Source of the DNA: Spirochaetaceae bacterium
GTDB lineage: Bacteria > Spirochaetota > Spirochaetia > Treponematales > Breznakiellaceae
Direction: 5' to 3'
Length of the DNA stretch: 64,000 nt
Assembly: GCA_031275945.1 (NCBI GenBank)
Contig: JAISOA010000004.1
Location: 1 to 64,000, forward strand
The notes beneath the pieces are model-generated. The model did no database searches. It had not been told where the DNA came from and saw only the letters and a list, made by a program, of their open reading frames with translations. Within the stretch, counting starts at the first letter, position 1; each line of letters starts with the position of its first letter. Of this stretch, positions 53,679 to 62,295 are shown in pieces. The position numbers were made by a program, and so were the translations under genes.

Positions 53679-53714
53679 GCACAAAAAAAGCCCCCATGGG
53701 GGCTTTTTTTGTGC
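53679..53714 (-). terminator. 36-nt perfect palindromic terminator of the tRNA gene
   Basis: GCACAAAAAAAGCCCCCA and its exact complement. With A-run and T-run on both sides it can stop transcription in either direction. It begins right after the discriminator base of the tRNA. Confidence 0.9.
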
Positions 53715-53786
53715 AGGCGCCGGGCGGAATCGAACCGTCGCATAAAGGTTTTGCAGACCTCTCCCTTACCGCTTGGGTACGGCGCC
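53715..53786 (-). tRNA. tRNA-Cys (GCA)
   Basis: On the minus strand a 72-nt cloverleaf: acceptor GGCGCCG/CGGCGCC, D-stem CCC/GGG around AAGCGGTAA, anticodon loop with GCA (GGTCTGCAAAACC), T-loop TTCGATT. The discriminator is U, as expected for tRNA-Cys. CCA is not encoded. The T-stem has one A-C mismatch. Confidence 0.92.
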
Positions 53787-53885
53787 ACACGGTTAACTAG
53801 TGCTTGCCCATAATGTAGGCACAGTATGGACAATATTAATTATACTAATACAAGGGCCGGAATGTCCATATCCGGCCGCAGAGCC

Positions 53886-54524
53886 TTAAGTTTCCCCTGT
53901 TTCCTCCTCGCAGGCTTCAAAATCACAGCGGCAGTAGGCGGCGTCGCAGCTTGGCAGGGGCAAGGCAGGAGGATCGTCGATCGAGTAAATTTCCGTATGG
54001 TCCTTAATTTCCTCGCAGTCAAGATCGCCCCCCATGCTGACTATTTTTATTTTCGTAACCCCTCGGGCCCGCAGTTCCATTAGCTTGTACTTTCTGCTGA
54101 TATTGAACAGGTTCATATAATAAATGATCGGGATAATATGCCGGGGGTCCTTTTCGGCCAGACCTTTTTCGGTCATGCAGTCCGCCATTTCTCTGGAAAT
54201 TTTGAATTCGGGATTTATATTACGAGCCGTTTTTTCTTCATCCGAGAGGCAGTCGTTGTATGAAAAGGGATCGGTAAAATAGCCGCCGATTTTGGGGATA
54301 ATCTTTTCCATGTGCGAAAATTTTTCGGGTTTAAAATAGCCGGATTCTTTAATATCCTCCATCATCCCCGCCAGGATCTCTTTTCTTAGTATGCCCTTTC
54401 GCTCGTTGGGGGGCAGTACTACATAGTTGGCGGCAGCTACCAAGGCCCTAACGTCCTCGCCGGTATGTCGAGTTGCAAGGACTTCACGGACTTTTTTTGC
54501 CAGTTCTAAAAAATCGGCTGCCAT
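53886..54524 (-). CDS. unknown protein with C-terminal cysteine cluster
   Basis: 212 residues, no signal or membrane helix, AAGGGAAG before the ATG. The body is charged and helical. The tail reads PPALPLPSCDAAYCRC followed by DFEACEE, giving a C-x4-C-x-C-x4-C pattern that looks like a small metal-binding knuckle. I do not recognise the family. It is a single gene between the tRNA and carA, on the opposite strand to carA. Confidence 0.65.
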   Translation of the reverse strand: MAADFLELAKKVREVLATRHTGEDVRALVAAANYVVLPPNERKGILRKEILAGMMEDIKESGYFKPEKFSHMEKIIPKIGGYFTDPFSYNDCLSDEEKTARNINPEFKISREMADCMTEKGLAEKDPRHIIPIIYYMNLFNISRKYKLMELRARGVTKIKIVSMGGDLDCEEIKDHTEIYSIDDPPALPLPSCDAAYCRCDFEACEEETGET

Positions 54525-54728
54525 ATCTTCCCTTTGTAAGTACTTTATAGGATACCATAGTGTTTTAGATATGTATAGCGGGTATTACCGGCCCACGTGG
54601 GATGCCCGCATATTTTCTGTGCGCCTGCGGTTTTTTGGAATACAATGTGCTTATTTTGCGTGATTTTGGCAGGTTTGGACGTCAAAATTCTAAAAAATAT
54701 CAAAATTCATTCCTAGATTTTAGTAATC

Positions 54729-54758
54729 TTGATATGCTTTTTGTTTTTACGATATACT
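54729..54758 (+). promoter_or_regulatory. candidate promoter of carAB
   Basis: TTGATA (54729-54734), an 18-nt T-rich spacer and TATACT (54753-54758). The short leader carries a GGCGG-AAAAA-CCGCC hairpin (54764-54778) just before the ATG. This may influence translation, but no attenuator is evident. Confidence 0.5.
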
Positions 54759-54787
54759 GCAAAGGCGGAAAAACCGCCGGGGGTTCT

Positions 54788-55996
54788 ATGGCAGAAAAAC
54801 ATGCGGGGCAGGCAGCGCCCGCCGGGCAGACACAGGTGGTTCACCAGGCCAAATCTGCCCCACGGGCAAAACGTGTCCGGCAGGCAAAGCTTGTCTTAGA
54901 GGACGGTTCCGAATATACGGGATGGTCCTTTGGCCAGGCCCGGTCCCAGGCGGGGGAAGTGGTGTTTACCACCGGTATGACCGGCTATCTTCAATCCCTC
55001 ACGGACCCCAGTTTCCGGGGCCAGATCCTTGTTTCCACCTATCCCCTGGTGGGGAACTACGGGGTTCCCCTGACCAAAAAGGGGGAGCCCCATATGGACC
55101 CGGCGGGGGTTCCCGTGTACTTTGAATCCCCCCGTATACAGGTGTCGGGTTTTGTGGTATCCGAGGCCTGTGAAAGGCCAAGCCATTTTGCCAGCTCCGT
55201 TTCTCTTTCCCTGTGGCTCGAAAAAAACAACATCCCCGGCATTTGGGGCATCGATACCCGGTCTTTAACCATGAGGCTCCGGGAGCGGGGGGTTATGATG
55301 GGGAAAATACTGGTGGAAGGCTGCAGGGACCTAACCCTGGATTCGGGGATCCTGCCCCATCCGGTGGCGGATGTTTCCCCCGAGGCGTCCTCGGTGATTC
55401 TGCCGCCGGAAGCCGGCTGGCCCCGGCACGGCAAGCTGCCTACGGTGGCGCTGGTTGACTGCGGAGCCAAGGCCAACATTATCCGCTGTCTTCTGGCCCG
55501 GGGGATTAGGATTATCCGCCTTCCCTGGAACCACGATCTTTCGGGTATCGATTTTGACGGAATCTTTCTTTCCAACGGTCCCGGGGATCCTAAGGACTGC
55601 GGTAAAACCATCGCCATGGTTCGTAGGGCCTTTTCCCTTGGAAAACCCGTATTCGGTATATGCCTGGGGAACCAGATCATGGCCCTGGCCGCGGGGGCGG
55701 ATACGTACAAGCTGCCCTACGGACACCGGGGGCAAAATCAACCCTGTTTGGAACTGGGGGGAGAGGGGCGCTGTTATATCACCAGCCAAAACCACGGCTA
55801 TGCGGTGCGAAAAGAAACCCTTCCCGCAGGATGGGTTCCGTGGTTTATCAACGGCAACGACGGCACCATCGAAGGGATCCGTTCCCTTACGGGTCCCTTT
55901 TCCGCGGTCCAGTTCCATCCCGAAGGCTGTCCTGGACCCAGAGATACGGAATTTTTAATCGATCAATTTGTCAACGGCCTAAGGGGCGCAACATGA
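54788..55996 (+). CDS. carA: carbamoyl-phosphate synthase small (glutaminase) subunit
   Basis: 402 residues from ATG 54788. N-terminal CarA domain (VLEDGSEYTGWSFG, EVVFTTGMTGY, GIDTRSLTMRLR) and a class I glutaminase domain with SNGPGDP, the catalytic Cys in VFGICLGNQ, SQNHGYAV and VQFHPEGCPGP. It passes ammonia from glutamine to CarB. A Lys/Ala/Gln-rich leader of ~35 residues precedes the conserved start. The frame is open from 54602, but that part is AT-rich and precedes the promoter. ATGA overlap with carB. Confidence 0.93.
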   Translation: MAEKHAGQAAPAGQTQVVHQAKSAPRAKRVRQAKLVLEDGSEYTGWSFGQARSQAGEVVFTTGMTGYLQSLTDPSFRGQILVSTYPLVGNYGVPLTKKGEPHMDPAGVPVYFESPRIQVSGFVVSEACERPSHFASSVSLSLWLEKNNIPGIWGIDTRSLTMRLRERGVMMGKILVEGCRDLTLDSGILPHPVADVSPEASSVILPPEAGWPRHGKLPTVALVDCGAKANIIRCLLARGIRIIRLPWNHDLSGIDFDGIFLSNGPGDPKDCGKTIAMVRRAFSLGKPVFGICLGNQIMALAAGADTYKLPYGHRGQNQPCLELGGEGRCYITSQNHGYAVRKETLPAGWVPWFINGNDGTIEGIRSLTGPFSAVQFHPEGCPGPRDTEFLIDQFVNGLRGAT

Positions 55997-58900
55997 TACA
56001 AGAATCCATACAGAAAGTCCTGGTCCTGGGTTCCGGGGGGCTTAAGATCGGCCAGGCGGGAGAATTCGACTATTCCGGTTCCCAGGCCCTTAAGGCCCTG
56101 CGGGAAGAGGGAATCAAAACGATCCTTATCAATCCCAACATAGCTACGATTCAAACCAGCGCGGGCATGGCGGATGCCACATACTTCTTGCCCGTAACGC
56201 CGGAGTTTATCAAGGAAGTGATCGAAAAGGAACGGCCCGACGGGCTCTTTCTTGCCTTTGGGGGACAAACGGCCTTAAACGCCGGGGTTGCGCTGGATCG
56301 GGACGGAACCCTGTACAAATACGGGGTTAAGGTTCTGGGAACTCCCGTACCGGCCATTGAAGATACCGAAGACCGGAAACGTTTTGTGCAGCGGCTGGAC
56401 GAAATCGGCGTAAAAACTCCCCGGAGCATCGCCGTCGGTGCCGCCGACGGGGGCCTTGACGGAGCCGCGGCGGCGGCAAAACAGATTGGCTATCCGGTGA
56501 TGATCCGTATCGCCTATGCCCTGGGAGGCATGGGTTCGGGGATATGCCGTACCGAAGGGGAACTCCGCCGCCGCTGTGACCGGGCCTTTGCCAAAATGAG
56601 CGGAGAGACCGCCCAGGTTTTGGTAGAAGAGTGGCTTGGGGGCTGGAAAGAGATTGAATACGAAGTGGTTCGGGATTCAAAGGACAACTGTGTAACGGTA
56701 TGCAATATGGAAAATTTTGATCCCCTGGGGATCCATACCGGGGAAAGCATAGTTGTGGCCCCGTCCCAAACCCTTACGGATTCGGAATACCACAAGCTCC
56801 GCCGCATTGCCATTGAGGTGATACGCCATCTGGGGATAGTGGGGGAATGTAATATCCAATACGCCCTGGATCCGGACAGCGAAGATTACCGGGTTATAGA
56901 GGTAAACGCCCGGCTTTCCCGTTCCTCTGCCCTGGCATCCAAGGCTACCGGCTACCCCCTGGCATTTGTGGCGGCTAAGCTTGCCCTGGGCTATTCATTG
57001 ACGGAGATCGAAAACCGCATCACCAGGGCAACCAAGTCATGTTTTGAGCCGGCCCTGGATTATATCGTGGTTAAAATTCCCCGGTGGGATCTGACCAAAT
57101 TCAAAAACGTGGACCTTCGCATTGGAAGTGAGATGAAGAGTGTCGGGGAGGTAATGTCCATAGGCCGGAGTTTTGAAGAGGCCCTGCAAAAGGCCCTGCG
57201 GATGACCGGCATAGGCGCTCCGGGATTAGCCGGAGACGACAGCCTCTGCGGCGGAGCGTTTATACCGTCGCCGGCCGCCGTTGCCGGGAACGCCGCCGCG
57301 GTCCTGCGGGCCGCCATCAGGCATACCCTGGCAAAGCCTACGGATCGGCGGATCTTTGTTATCTACCGGGCCCTTATGGAGGGCTGGACCGTGGAGAAGA
57401 TACACAGGCTTACCCGCATTGATCCATGGTACCTGTATAAAATTGCCAATGTGGCGGAAATGGAAAAAGAACTCCGTACCCTGGGGACCGGCGAGGGGCT
57501 TGACCGGGATCTGCTGGCCCGGGCTAAGCACCTGGGTTTTTCCGACGGGCGCATAGGTGAATGTACGGGGCTGGAAGAGATGGACATACGCCGGCTCCGG
57601 GAAGGGTACCGTATTGTTCCCCGGGTTAAGCAGATAGACACCCTGGCGGCGGAATACCCCGCAAAAACCAATTATCTGTATATGAGTTACGGTCCGGGCC
57701 CTTCCGGTTCCCTTTCCGGCGACGACGTGGCCCCCGCCGGCCGGGGGGTGATGGTGCTGGGTTCCGGCGCGTACCGTATCGGGAGCAGCGTCGAATTCGA
57801 CTGGTGCTGTGTCAATGCGGCGGAAACCGCCCGGACCCTGGGCCGGTATTCGATCATGGTAAACTGCAACCCGGAAACGGTTTCCACCGATTACGATATG
57901 TGCGACAGGCTTTATTTTGAGGAACTTACCCTGGAACGGATCCTGGATATTTATGAGCGGGAACGGCCCGACGGACTTATACTTTCCATGGGGGGACAGA
58001 TCCCCAATAACCTGGCCACGAAGCTCTACGACGCCGGAGCGCTGATATACGGTACTACCCCCCAATCCATAGACATGGCCGAGGATCGGAATAAATTTTC
58101 CGCCCTGCTGGACAAGCTGGGCATTGAACAGCCCCAGTGGCGGGAATTAACGGATCTTGCGTCGGCTAAAGCCTTCGCCGCCGAGGCCGGGTATCCGGTG
58201 CTGATACGGCCCAGCTATGTACTTTCCGGGGCTGCGATGAACGTGGCCTGGGATGACGGAACCCTGGAGCGATTTCTAGGTTTGGCGGTGGATGTCTCGG
58301 CGGAACATCCCGTGGTGATCTCCAAGTTTATCGAAAATTCCAAGGAAATTGAAATTGATGCCGTGGCAAAGCGGGGAGAAATGCTCTTCCACGCCATTAC
58401 GGAGCATATAGAAAATGCCGGGATCCATTCCGGAGACGCCACGGTGGTGCTTCCCGCCCAACGGCTTTACATTGAAACGATCCGGAAGATCCGCCGGATT
58501 GCCGAAAAAATTGCCGGGGCCCTAATGATTACCGGACCCTTTAATATCCAGTTTCTGGCCCAGGATAACCGGGTGCGGGTTATTGAATGTAACCTCCGGG
58601 CAAGCCGGAGTTTTCCGTTTTGCTCCAAAGTAAGCAGGGTAAATATGATAGAGTTGGCCGTCAAGGCCATGCTTGACGAACCCGTCGGAAAGGTTCCCGT
58701 TTCCGCCCTGGACCTGGACTGGGTGGGGGTCAAGGCCGCCCAGTTCAGCTTTTCCCGGCTCCACGGAGCGGACCCGGTGAGCGGGGTGGAAATGGCCAGC
58801 ACGGGAGAAGTGGCCTGTATCGGGCCAAACCTGAACGACGCGTTCCTTAAGGCCCTGCTTTCCGTGGGCTACCGGATTCCCCCGGACTTTAGCGATTCTA

Positions 58901-59310
58901 AGCGGGTTCTTCTTTCCACCGGGCCTATGGAAGATAAACTTGAATTCTTAAACTCGGCAAAAAAACTTGTGGCCCTGGGTTACGGGATCTTTGCTTCCCG
59001 GGGTTCGGCAAAATTTCTGGCCGCCAACGGGATTCCCGTGACGGCCCTTAACTGGCCCCTGGAATCGAAGGAGCCGAATATCGCGTCCTTCATTAAAAAA
59101 CGGGAGGTAGATATTATTATCAACATCCCAAAAAACAACCGGGAAACGGAATTGAAGAACGATTACCTGATCCGTCGCCTGGCGGTTGATTTTGACATAC
59201 CCCTCTTTACCAACATTAAGGTGGCCCGGCAGTTTATCGATGCCCTGGAATCCCGGCATAAAAAAGAAAAGAAGGCGCTGGAAATAAAGGCCTGGGAAGA
59301 GTACCTGTAA
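55993..59310 (+). CDS. carB: carbamoyl-phosphate synthase large subunit
   Basis: 1105 residues, normal length. Two ATP-grasp halves: N-terminal VLVLGSGGLKIGQAGEFDYSG and GGQTALN, C-terminal VMVLGSGAYRIGSSVEFDWC and MGGQIPNNLA, then a C-terminal regulatory domain (about 960-1105). It makes carbamoyl phosphate from bicarbonate, ammonia and two ATP for pyrimidine and arginine synthesis. With pyrG in the same window both ends of CTP formation are represented, though not linked. The C-terminal half has a few substitutions, such as AYRIGSS for the usual PNRIGQG, as expected of a diverged lineage. Confidence 0.96.
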   Translation: MIQESIQKVLVLGSGGLKIGQAGEFDYSGSQALKALREEGIKTILINPNIATIQTSAGMADATYFLPVTPEFIKEVIEKERPDGLFLAFGGQTALNAGVALDRDGTLYKYGVKVLGTPVPAIEDTEDRKRFVQRLDEIGVKTPRSIAVGAADGGLDGAAAAAKQIGYPVMIRIAYALGGMGSGICRTEGELRRRCDRAFAKMSGETAQVLVEEWLGGWKEIEYEVVRDSKDNCVTVCNMENFDPLGIHTGESIVVAPSQTLTDSEYHKLRRIAIEVIRHLGIVGECNIQYALDPDSEDYRVIEVNARLSRSSALASKATGYPLAFVAAKLALGYSLTEIENRITRATKSCFEPALDYIVVKIPRWDLTKFKNVDLRIGSEMKSVGEVMSIGRSFEEALQKALRMTGIGAPGLAGDDSLCGGAFIPSPAAVAGNAAAVLRAAIRHTLAKPTDRRIFVIYRALMEGWTVEKIHRLTRIDPWYLYKIANVAEMEKELRTLGTGEGLDRDLLARAKHLGFSDGRIGECTGLEEMDIRRLREGYRIVPRVKQIDTLAAEYPAKTNYLYMSYGPGPSGSLSGDDVAPAGRGVMVLGSGAYRIGSSVEFDWCCVNAAETARTLGRYSIMVNCNPETVSTDYDMCDRLYFEELTLERILDIYERERPDGLILSMGGQIPNNLATKLYDAGALIYGTTPQSIDMAEDRNKFSALLDKLGIEQPQWRELTDLASAKAFAAEAGYPVLIRPSYVLSGAAMNVAWDDGTLERFLGLAVDVSAEHPVVISKFIENSKEIEIDAVAKRGEMLFHAITEHIENAGIHSGDATVVLPAQRLYIETIRKIRRIAEKIAGALMITGPFNIQFLAQDNRVRVIECNLRASRSFPFCSKVSRVNMIELAVKAMLDEPVGKVPVSALDLDWVGVKAAQFSFSRLHGADPVSGVEMASTGEVACIGPNLNDAFLKALLSVGYRIPPDFSDSKRVLLSTGPMEDKLEFLNSAKKLVALGYGIFASRGSAKFLAANGIPVTALNWPLESKEPNIASFIKKREVDIIINIPKNNRETELKNDYLIRRLAVDFDIPLFTNIKVARQFIDALESRHKKEKKALEIKAWEEYL

Positions 59311-59354
59311 ACCGCAAACCACGTTTTCTTTGCCGGACAGCGCGCCGTGCCGGT

Positions 59355-60368
59355 TCACAGGGCTTTTTCCTCGGGGATACGTTTGCAGTATTCGCGTATA
59401 ACCCGGCCCATGCCCTCCAGAGTTTCTTCCCGGTTGATCTTGTTTCGTACATATTCCGCCCAGGTAAAATTATCGCAGTAATACCGGAAAAAGCGCCGGG
59501 CCCGGCTTAGGTGAAATTCCGGGGGCTGGTACAACGTCAAAAGGTCCAGAAATACCAGGGCCGTTTCTTCCAGGAAATTCCGGTCCCGCTGCAGAGGGCG
59601 GTCATGTATCCGGCCAAATATCCAGGGTTCCTTTACCGCCAGCCGGCCAATCATTACCGGACCTTTCCGGGCCCGCTCTTCCATGACTCCGGGGCCATCT
59701 ATATCTCCGTTCCCCGCAATGGGTATGGAAAGTTCCTTTCGCAGGGCCTCCACATAATTCCAGCGGGCCCGGCGCTTTAGTTTCTCGCCGGCAAACCGGG
59801 GATGAAGGATGATAAGATCCGCCCCCTGGCTTTCAAGACGGCGGCAGAATTTTAGCAGATACTCAAACCCGTCGCCGGGGGCTTTTGTACCGGGATCCGC
59901 CGAATACGGCCTTTGGCGGTCCGGGGACGGACCCAGCCGCAGTTTGGCGCTGAGCCGCTTTTTTGTTACCCGGCGTAAGGCTGCAATAATGCGCCCGGCC
60001 TTGTCAATGTCGTTCATAAGCCGGACTCCGGCGCCTGTTCTGGTAATGGCCGGGGCTGCGCAGCCCATGTTGACGTCAATGCCCAGACAATCCCGGCGGT
60101 CCAAAAGAGCCGCCGCCGCGGCCAGGGAACTGTCATGGGCCCCTAAAAGTTGGTATACAAGCCTACCGGGGCAAGGCCCTCCGTCCAGGTACCACGTTTC
60201 AAAGGGTCCTCCGCTTAGAAGGGCCGGAGCACTGATCATTTCGCTATAGTATTCCGGCCCTGTTTCCCCTGGGGTCCGGCGGGGGATAAATCTCTCTATT
60301 AGTTCCCGCAGGGCCCGGTGGCTTAATTCAGCCATGGGGGCCAGCATATAGGGGCCGGGAGGATGCAT
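59355..60368 (-). CDS. dus: tRNA-dihydrouridine synthase
   Basis: 337 residues. FMN barrel with APMAELSHRALREL at the start, VYQLLGAHDSSLAAAAALL, IDVNMGCAAPAITRTGAG (catalytic Cys), KLRLGPSPD, LHPRFAGE and IAGNGDIDGP, followed by the helical tRNA-binding C-terminus. Reduces uridines in tRNA D-loops. Which Dus subfamily is unclear. It is a single gene between convergent carB and divergent cheY. Confidence 0.9.
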   Translation of the reverse strand: MHPPGPYMLAPMAELSHRALRELIERFIPRRTPGETGPEYYSEMISAPALLSGGPFETWYLDGGPCPGRLVYQLLGAHDSSLAAAAALLDRRDCLGIDVNMGCAAPAITRTGAGVRLMNDIDKAGRIIAALRRVTKKRLSAKLRLGPSPDRQRPYSADPGTKAPGDGFEYLLKFCRRLESQGADLIILHPRFAGEKLKRRARWNYVEALRKELSIPIAGNGDIDGPGVMEERARKGPVMIGRLAVKEPWIFGRIHDRPLQRDRNFLEETALVFLDLLTLYQPPEFHLSRARRFFRYYCDNFTWAEYVRNKINREETLEGMGRVIREYCKRIPEEKAL

Positions 60369-60428
60369 GGATCCATTGTTACGGGTTTACATAAAAAAAG
60401 GAATTGGGGGATTTTATGGCTTAGGCAC

Positions 60429-60457
60429 TTGACTTGTTCTATCGATTGCAATACGCT
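60429..60457 (+). promoter_or_regulatory. candidate promoter of cheY and the flavodiiron gene
   Basis: TTGACT (60429-60434), a 17-nt spacer and TACGCT (60452-60457). The TTGACTTGTTC stretch recalls the arm of the three-palindrome repeat and may be a remnant. AGAGGAG follows before the ATG. Confidence 0.45.
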
Positions 60458-60481
60458 ATAGTAGAAAGAGGAGCGTACCGC

Positions 60482-60919
60482 ATGATAGCAAAGAGTGATA
60501 TGCCCAGTCTCAACGAGAAACCCCCGGAGGGTCAAAAGCCAGAGGGCGGATCATACCGGGTTCTTGTGGTGGATGATTCCATGTTTATTGCTAAGCAGCT
60601 TGGTCAAATCTTTACTTCCGAAGGCTTTGAAGTTGTAGCTACTGCCGGGGATGGCGCCCAGGGCGTCGAGAAATACAAAGAACTATACCCAAATGTAGAT
60701 TTAGTAACCATGGACATAACCATGCCCGTGATGGACGGGGTTTCCGCCTTGGAAAAGATACTGGAATTTGACAAGGAAGCCAATATTATCATGGTAAGCG
60801 CCTTGGGAAAGGAAGATGTGGTTAAAAAGTCCCTTTTAATGGGGGCAAAAAGTTACATCGTTAAACCCCTGGACCGAAAAAAGGTTTTGGAAAGGGTTGT
60901 TTCCGTTCTCAAGCGGTAA
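60482..60919 (+). CDS. cheY: CheY-type response regulator
   Basis: 145 residues from ATG 60482 (AGAGGAG). A single receiver domain preceded by a ~22-residue polar tail: VLVVDDS, the phospho-Asp in VTMDITMPVMDG, MVSALG, and KPLDRKK. No output domain. It may be the flagellar-motor CheY or another single-domain regulator; MPVMDGVSALE and VSALGKED fit CheY well. The flavodiiron gene starts 26 nt after its stop. Confidence 0.85.
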   Translation: MIAKSDMPSLNEKPPEGQKPEGGSYRVLVVDDSMFIAKQLGQIFTSEGFEVVATAGDGAQGVEKYKELYPNVDLVTMDITMPVMDGVSALEKILEFDKEANIIMVSALGKEDVVKKSLLMGAKSYIVKPLDRKKVLERVVSVLKR

Positions 60920-60945
60920 AAGGACCTCTACAATCATATTCTCCT

Positions 60946-62154
60946 ATGAAAGTGCATAAAATAGCCGATTCAATTGTTTGTATCTATGCCAACATTGAAA
61001 GTACCGATCTATTTGAGGGAATTTGGCCCATCCCCCAGGGGGTTTCCCTTAATTGCTACCTGGTACAGGGTAAAAAAACCGCTCTGATTGACCTTATCCG
61101 GGATTGGTCCGAAGCTCCCAGGCAGTTGGAAGAAGCCATGGCTTCTGCGGGGACCGGTTTTGACAACGTCGACTACCTTATTTTAAACCACCTGGAACCG
61201 GATCATACCGGCTGGCTTCGGGAATTCCGCAGGATCAATCCCCGGGCGGAAATTATTTCTACCGCCAAGGGCATTAACCTGGTAAAAACTTTTTATAAGG
61301 AAAATCAGGGACTTAGGGCGGTTAAAGACGGAGAAAAACTAGACCTGGGGGGGCTGGAACTTGTTTTTTGGGAGACCCCGAATATCCACTGGCCCGAGAC
61401 CATGATGACCTGGGAGCCTCAGTCGGGAACCCTTTTTTCCTGTGATGCCTTCGGTTCTTTTGGGACCCTGGGAGACAGGGTGTTTGACGACGAATTCAGC
61501 CCCGAAGAACATGCCTTTTACGAAGCCGAAAGCCTTCGGTACTATGCCAGTATTGTTTCATCCTTCTCTGCGTTTGTAGAACGGGGTATTAGCAAAATTT
61601 CCCCCCTGGGCGTTGCGTGCGTAGCCCCAAGCCATGGAATTGTCTGGCGGAAGCATCCTGAAACCATCATAGACCGGTACCGTACCTATGCGGGATATTC
61701 CAAGGGTTCCGCCGAAAAGGAAATTACTGTTATCTGGGGTTCCATGTACGGTAATACCTGGCTGGGCGTAGAAGCGGTTATCCGGGGCATACAGGCCGAA
61801 GGGGTGCCCTGTCATATTCACCGGATCCCCGACGAGGATGTGTCCTATTCCCTGGCAGATGCCTTTAAATCTTCCGCCCTGGTACTGGCCATGCCCACCT
61901 ACGAATACGCCATGTTTCCCCCCATGGCATACGTGCTGGATATCTTCCGGCGCAAGCACATCTTTGGCAAAACCGTATTCCGCATTGGATCCTGGGGGTG
62001 GGCCGGGGGGGCCAAGAAAGAATACGAAGCCGCCATCGAGGCCCTGCAATGGGAAAGCGTTCCCCCCATGGAATGGGCCGGAGCGCCCACGGAACAGGAA
62101 CTGGCCGTACTGGAAGAGCGGGGCCGTGAGCTTGCCCGGGTGGTAAAGACATGA
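60946..62154 (+). CDS. flavodiiron protein (O2/NO reductase)
   Basis: 402 residues. The N-terminal beta-lactamase-like diiron domain has NHLEPDHTG (three iron ligands), a His in TPNIHWPETM, the Asp in FSCDAFGSFG, and PSHGIVWR. The C-terminal flavodoxin domain (about 260-402) binds FMN (IWGSMYGNT, MPTYEYAMFPPM, GSWGWAGGA). It has no rubredoxin extension. Reduces O2 to water (or NO to N2O) and protects anaerobes. It has no strong Shine-Dalgarno of its own and is probably co-transcribed with cheY. Confidence 0.93.
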   Translation: MKVHKIADSIVCIYANIESTDLFEGIWPIPQGVSLNCYLVQGKKTALIDLIRDWSEAPRQLEEAMASAGTGFDNVDYLILNHLEPDHTGWLREFRRINPRAEIISTAKGINLVKTFYKENQGLRAVKDGEKLDLGGLELVFWETPNIHWPETMMTWEPQSGTLFSCDAFGSFGTLGDRVFDDEFSPEEHAFYEAESLRYYASIVSSFSAFVERGISKISPLGVACVAPSHGIVWRKHPETIIDRYRTYAGYSKGSAEKEITVIWGSMYGNTWLGVEAVIRGIQAEGVPCHIHRIPDEDVSYSLADAFKSSALVLAMPTYEYAMFPPMAYVLDIFRRKHIFGKTVFRIGSWGWAGGAKKEYEAAIEALQWESVPPMEWAGAPTEQELAVLEERGRELARVVKT

Positions 62155-62295
62155 TTTGGGGCCCACGCCGTGTTACGACCGCGGTCTACAGGCTCACCGG
62201 TTCGCCTGCGGGTTCCGGGCGGGCCGCGAGCCGGGCAATCCATTACCTGGCAAACTCGAGTCTATGGTGTATTGTTTCAGTAGGATAATAAGTTT

